From Aquimarina megaterium XH134 (GTDB taxonomy: Bacteria > Bacteroidota > Bacteroidia > Flavobacteriales > Flavobacteriaceae), in NCBI RefSeq assembly GCF_000520975.1, contig NZ_JACB01000005.1, forward strand, positions 124,001 to 188,000: a stretch of DNA of 64,000 nt, written 5' to 3'. Positions 60,455 to 64,000 of this stretch are shown piece after piece (within the stretch, counting starts at the first letter, position 1; the number at the start of each line of letters is the position of its first letter). The notes beneath the pieces are model-generated. The model was not told the DNA's origin, did no database searches, and saw nothing but the letters and a program-made list of their open reading frames with translations. Both the position numbers and the translations under genes were made by a program.

Positions 60455-61798
60455 TTATATCCCTGTATAGTTAGAAGGGGTAATTTGTTTTAACTCTGAT
60501 TTTATAGATTCAGAAACATCTAGAGTTTCAATAAAATCAGCAATAGAATTTTGATTTATCTTTTCGTTGGTGCGCGTAAGACCTTTTAAGGCTTCATAAG
60601 GATTAGGATATCCTTCTCGTCTTAGTATGGTCTGTATAGCTTCTGCAACAACAGCCCAATTATTCTCAAGATCTTCTGCAAATTTGGTTTCATTCAATAA
60701 AAGCTTATTTAGTCCTTTAAGTGTCGCCTGAAAAGCAATTAGTGTATGACCAAAGGGTACACCAACATTTCTAAGTACCGTACTATCGGTAAGGTCACGT
60801 TGTAATCGACTTACAGGTAGTTTTGCAGCAAGGTGTTCGAATATGGCATTTGCAATTCCCAGATTACCTTCACTATTTTCAAAATCAATAGGATTTACTT
60901 TATGCGGCATAGCCGAAGAACCAACTTCTCCTTTTTTTATTTTTTGCTTAAAATAATCCATAGATACATAAGTCCATACATCACGATCCAGATCCAGTAT
61001 AATTGTATTAATACGTTTTAAACCATCAAACAGCGCAGCCATATGATCATAGTGCTCAATCTGAGTGGTAGGAAAAGAATGATGAAGCCCCAGTTTTTCT
61101 TGTACAAAATGAGTCCCGAAAGCTTTCCAATCGATATCAGGATAAGCTACTTTATGTGCGTTGTAATTTCCTGTAGCACCACCAAATTTTGCAGCACTTG
61201 GTATATCCTTTAATAAATCAAACTGTGCTTCGATTCTGGTAACATATACCTGAAACTCTTTTCCTAATCGGGTAGGAGAGGCAGGTTGCCCATGAGTACG
61301 TGCAAGCATAGGTACAGCAGACCATTCTTCTACCAAAGATTTTAACTTTGTTAATAATGCATTGTATTCTGGAATATAAACACTACTAATAGCCTCTTTG
61401 ATACTTAATGGTACCGCAGTATTATTAATATCCTGAGAGGTTAATCCAAAATGGATAAACTCCTTGTATTCTTGTAACCCAAGAGCATCAAATTTCTCTT
61501 TGATAAAATACTCTACAGCTTTTACATCATGATTGGTTACTTTTTCTATGTCTTTTATTGCCGAGGCATCCTCGCTAGAAAAATTAGTATAGATTTCCCT
61601 TAGCTTATCAAATAACGAGGTATCAATACCTTGTAATTGTGGTAATGGTAGCTCACATAAAGCGATAAAATATTCAATTTCTACGAGTACACGATATTTG
61701 ATTAAGGCTTCTTCACTAAAAAATGCACTAAGAGATTTGGTCTTTGATGCGTAACGCCCATCTATTGGTGAGATTGCTTGCAAAGGGAATAATGACAT
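60455..61798 (-). CDS. purB: Adenylosuccinate lyase
   Basis: 447 residues from ATG 61796-61798 (MSLFPLQAISPIDGRYASK), the canonical PurB start; a longer frame adds 21 unlikely residues. The enzyme cleaves adenylosuccinate and SAICAR in purine synthesis. Motifs are HFGLTSQDINNTAVPL (signature I), MLARTHGQPASPTRLGKE with the catalytic His, and SSAMPHKVNPIDFENSEGN (the fumarase/lyase signature with the flexible-loop Ser). A seven-base tandem repeat lies 83 bases before the start. Confidence 0.97.
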   Translation of the reverse strand: MSLFPLQAISPIDGRYASKTKSLSAFFSEEALIKYRVLVEIEYFIALCELPLPQLQGIDTSLFDKLREIYTNFSSEDASAIKDIEKVTNHDVKAVEYFIKEKFDALGLQEYKEFIHFGLTSQDINNTAVPLSIKEAISSVYIPEYNALLTKLKSLVEEWSAVPMLARTHGQPASPTRLGKEFQVYVTRIEAQFDLLKDIPSAAKFGGATGNYNAHKVAYPDIDWKAFGTHFVQEKLGLHHSFPTTQIEHYDHMAALFDGLKRINTIILDLDRDVWTYVSMDYFKQKIKKGEVGSSAMPHKVNPIDFENSEGNLGIANAIFEHLAAKLPVSRLQRDLTDSTVLRNVGVPFGHTLIAFQATLKGLNKLLLNETKFAEDLENNWAVVAEAIQTILRREGYPNPYEALKGLTRTNEKINQNSIADFIETLDVSESIKSELKQITPSNYTGI

Positions 61799-61880
61799 AA
61801 TTTTCTTTTTTTGAAGCTGCAAAGATAATTTAATTAATTGCGAATTACGAAGTACGAGCAACGAATTTTAAAAGTTTCGG

Positions 61881-61929
61881 GTATTGAGTATTGAGTATTG
61901 AGTATTGAGTATTGAGTATTGAGTATTGG
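61881..61929. repeat. Seven-base tandem repeat (GTATTGA) upstream of purB
   Basis: GTATTGA is repeated six times without change at 61881-61922, followed by one GTATTGG unit at 61923-61929. It lies between the HEAT-like gene end (61968) and the purB start (61798), both on the minus strand. Slippage on such a repeat could vary spacing in front of purB. Confidence 0.95.
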
Positions 61930-61967
61930 TTTTTTTTAAATATTTTTCAACTATCAACCAATAAACA

Positions 61968-62522
61968 CTACCCAATTTTTTTCAATACCATTCGAGAACG
62001 TGCTTTATAAGCTGCGCTACCGGTATTGTAATTGTTTTCTAGTGTGATTTTTAGCTCGGGATGTACCCAATCGAATTCTGTGCCCAATAGATATAATGAT
62101 GTCATAGAATATGCTTTTGGAGCTACTTTTTGATCTGTAATGATCCAGTCGAAGCATAGTTCTGTTATTTTTTCGCGATGTTGTGTAGTTAAGGCTGCTC
62201 TAACCTTAGGATTCTTTTTTTGGTAATAGGCAATGCTTAGATATTCGAATATTTTTGCCATTGGTCGTACAGCGGAATGTTGATATACATTAGGTACAAT
62301 ACCAATAAGCTCATCAAGATAGGGGAGAATAGCAGTTAGATCGTGCTTGCATAAAAATTCGAGGCCCCAGGAAGCTCTACACGAGATTTCATCATCTACC
62401 CGGGCGCAGATATTTAGCAAATCAGGAAGCAATTCTGGATTCTCAAGGATCATATTAGCAAAATACTTCCTTTTTTCTCGAGAATGATCTACGGTATTTA
62501 ATACGTCTTCAAGCGATGTCAT
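61968..62522 (-). CDS. HEAT-like alpha-helical protein
   Basis: 184 residues, nearly all alpha-helical, with helix pairs in the HEAT/ARM manner (LLPDLLNICARVDDEISCRASWGLEFLCKHDLTAILPYLDEL; KVAPKAYSMTSLYLLGTE). No signal or membrane segment. Genes like this are found next to purB in Bacteroidota, but the function is unknown. They should not be named as lyases. Confidence 0.78.
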   Translation of the reverse strand: MTSLEDVLNTVDHSREKRKYFANMILENPELLPDLLNICARVDDEISCRASWGLEFLCKHDLTAILPYLDELIGIVPNVYQHSAVRPMAKIFEYLSIAYYQKKNPKVRAALTTQHREKITELCFDWIITDQKVAPKAYSMTSLYLLGTEFDWVHPELKITLENNYNTGSAAYKARSRMVLKKIG

Positions 62523-62984
62523 AAATAAAGGTATGTCTTCAGAATAAAAGCACAGGTTTTTTCAACTTCAAAAATAAACGAACTTATTTAGATTTTTTGG
62601 TTTTAAGTAAAAATTAAATGTTTTTAGTTCTGTTGTCCCGAGCACTCAGGATTGATTAGCATAGCAGGGCTACAGAAAGAAAAAAAGATAAAAATAGGAC
62701 TGAAAACAACAATTTTTTAGCAAATCAAAAAGTTTTAAATGAGTTCAATAAATATACATATAGATTCCAAACGTTGTCTGCGTTCTATACGTTAGATAGT
62801 CTAATGTTATAACTTTAATCTGTATAGGATAGATGGTTATGATTCATTCTCGGTAAGTTTAAGATAATAATAATTACTTGTTAAAATCGTTATACCTTCT
62901 ATAACAGATAATTATCACCTTATTTGGGAGTAAACCCCTGGTAAGTGCTTGTTTTTGATAAGTATCTTTTTAAAGTATAATAAA
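62523..62984. other. Non-coding region before the haem-binding-domain gene
   Basis: 462 bases between divergent genes. AT-rich, with no credible gene, RNA or consensus promoter that I can recognise. TATACCTTC near 62890 is a poor match to the -7 element. Confidence 0.5.
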
Positions 62985-63509
62985 ATGATAAAAAGAATTC
63001 TTTTTCTACTCGTGTTGGTTTTTTTGATATCACAGTTTTTAAGACCAACGAAGAACGAGGCAAGCTACGATAGTATTGCTACGTTCGAAGCAGCTACTAT
63101 GGTTCCTGCAGAGGTTAAAACAATTTTGCAGAATCAATGTTATGATTGTCATAGTAATGTTACACGATACCCCTGGTATATGGAGGTTAGCCCCATTTCA
63201 CATTGGATGGCCTATCATATAAAAGAAGGAAAAGAGCATTTTAATGTCTCTGACTGGGAGTCGTATACCGATAAGCAAAAGGATCATAAGCTAGAAGAGT
63301 TTATAGAAATGATAGAGAAGAAAGAAATGCCTTTAGAATCCTATACCTGGATGCATGGTAAATTACCAGCTAATGATGCAGAAAAACTAATCAATTGGGC
63401 CAAAGAAACCCGTGATGCAATAACCAAAGATAAAGAAGATCCACAGGAAAAAGTAACAGATTCGTTGCCAGTAAAAGTATCAGATTCTACTGTTGTAGAT
63501 AGTATTTAA
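62985..63509 (+). CDS. Haem-binding domain protein
   Basis: 174 residues from ATG 62985 (MIKRILFLLVLVFLISQFL); a TTG 12 codons earlier is rejected. The N-terminal membrane helix is followed by a cytochrome-like single haem-attachment motif CYDCH (QNQCYDCHSNVTRYPWYMEVSPISHWMAYHI) characteristic of the haem-binding domain family. The C-terminus is a charged tail. It is probably anchored in the inner membrane facing the periplasm and may take part in electron transfer or haem-linked sensing. Confidence 0.88.
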   Translation: MIKRILFLLVLVFLISQFLRPTKNEASYDSIATFEAATMVPAEVKTILQNQCYDCHSNVTRYPWYMEVSPISHWMAYHIKEGKEHFNVSDWESYTDKQKDHKLEEFIEMIEKKEMPLESYTWMHGKLPANDAEKLINWAKETRDAITKDKEDPQEKVTDSLPVKVSDSTVVDSI

Positions 63510-63536
63510 CCCGAATTATCAATACCTTTTATTAAA

Positions 63537-64000
63537 TCACCCTAACAACTCATTCACCACTTTTGCCACTCCTGTAGTTGCTTTCTCAGATAGTATGGTA
63601 AGATGCTCTGTAGGAGAAATTGCCGGATTAGGATCGATAAAGTAAACAGGAGTTTGGTATTTGGCATATTGTAGCAGCCCGGCAGCGGGGTATACCTGCA
63701 TCGATGTACCGATAATCATAAGAATATCTGCCCGTTCTGTAATTTTTATAGCCAGATCCATCATAGGCACTGCTTCGCCAAACCATACAATATGAGGTCG
63801 TAGTTGCGAATTATGCTCGCAATGATCCCCGAGAACCAGGTCGTGTTTCCAGTCGAGTACCAATTGCTCGTCGAACTGACTTCGCACTTTTAGCAATTCG
63901 CCATGTAGATGTATCACATTACTGCTTCCTGCTCTTTCATGCAGGTCATCTACATTTTGAGTAATGATAGAAACGTTAAATTTCTCTTCCAAAGTGACCA
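63537..64000 (-). CDS. cobB: Sirtuin (NAD-dependent deacylase), C-terminal part
   Basis: About 154 residues of the C-terminal part of a Sir2-type deacylase; the beginning lies beyond the right edge because the frame is open through base 64000. Motifs: VSIITQNVDDLHERAGS (NAD binding), NVIHLHGEL with the catalytic His, RPHIVWFGEAVP, and IIGTSMQVYPAAGLL. The zinc-binding cysteine pairs of most sirtuins are not seen; only one Cys lies in the region, as in class III members. It removes acetyl, succinyl or similar groups from lysines. Confidence 0.9.
   Translation of the reverse strand, partial: VTLEEKFNVSIITQNVDDLHERAGSSNVIHLHGELLKVRSQFDEQLVLDWKHDLVLGDHCEHNSQLRPHIVWFGEAVPMMDLAIKITERADILMIIGTSMQVYPAAGLLQYAKYQTPVYFIDPNPAISPTEHLTILSEKATTGVAKVVNELLG

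Noticed and set aside
61881-61929. CRISPR-like repeat
   Set aside because: Unit length of seven with no spacers; it is a simple tandem repeat.

Overview
The window reads as a chromosomal segment of a marine-type member of the Bacteroidota, family Flavobacteriaceae. The base composition is AT-rich. Two secreted proteases carry C-terminal type IX secretion (T9SS) sorting domains. Several promoters fit the Bacteroidota pattern TAnnTTTG with an upstream TTG. The grasp-with-spasm peptide system, DUF4252 proteins, BlaR1-like antirepressors and many short-signal lipoproteins point the same way. An Aquimarina-like genus would fit, but that is inference. No rRNA, tRNA, CRISPR array, phage or insertion sequence was found.

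Layout. 1-3 kb: a partial membrane protein, a small multidrug-export family protein and two hypothetical proteins. A 0.7 kb non-coding island follows, holding a histidine-kinase 3' relic and a G-rich palindrome-containing repeat cluster. 3-7 kb: a Tat-signal aminotransferase, a membrane-anchored AraC regulator and mnmE. 7-12 kb: two tandem T9SS-exported trypsin-like proteases. They arose by a segmental duplication that also copied the 5' end of mnmE, left as a 47-bp relic, and their C-terminal halves have since diverged completely. 12-16.5 kb: a leucine-rich repeat protein, a DUF4870 protein and a hybrid histidine kinase. 16.5-24.6 kb: a nitrogen block with amt and PII divergent from gltB-gltD. 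24.8-34.9 kb: an M57 metalloprotease lipoprotein, a beta-lactamase-fold serine hydrolase, an S41 peptidase, a BlaR1-like M56 protein with 29-residue repeats and its BlaI repressor with a clear operator/promoter, then assorted single genes.

35-42 kb is the accessory peptide region. Two tandem genes encode six-cysteine, double-glycine-type leader peptides. About 3.5 kb away lies a compact grasp-with-spasm (graspetide-type) RiPP operon on the opposite strand: a 59-residue precursor (41710-41889), an ATP-grasp ligase, a 74-residue protein of unknown role, a SPASM-domain protein lacking the radical-SAM cysteine motif, and a lipoprotein. This is the most likely place for new chemistry.

42-54 kb: a TPR lipoprotein, a PD40 lipoprotein, dnaN, a DinB-like protein, a TPR histidine kinase, then a cobalamin salvage/uptake operon (cobU, cobT, a membrane protein, cobS, cobC, btuF-like, btuC-like). 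It is divergent from a TonB receptor preceded by a cobalamin riboswitch. 56-64 kb: an S41 lipoprotein, an ECF sigma/anti-sigma/DUF4252 operon, purB with a seven-base tandem repeat upstream, a HEAT-like protein, a haem-binding-domain protein, and a sirtuin running off the right edge.
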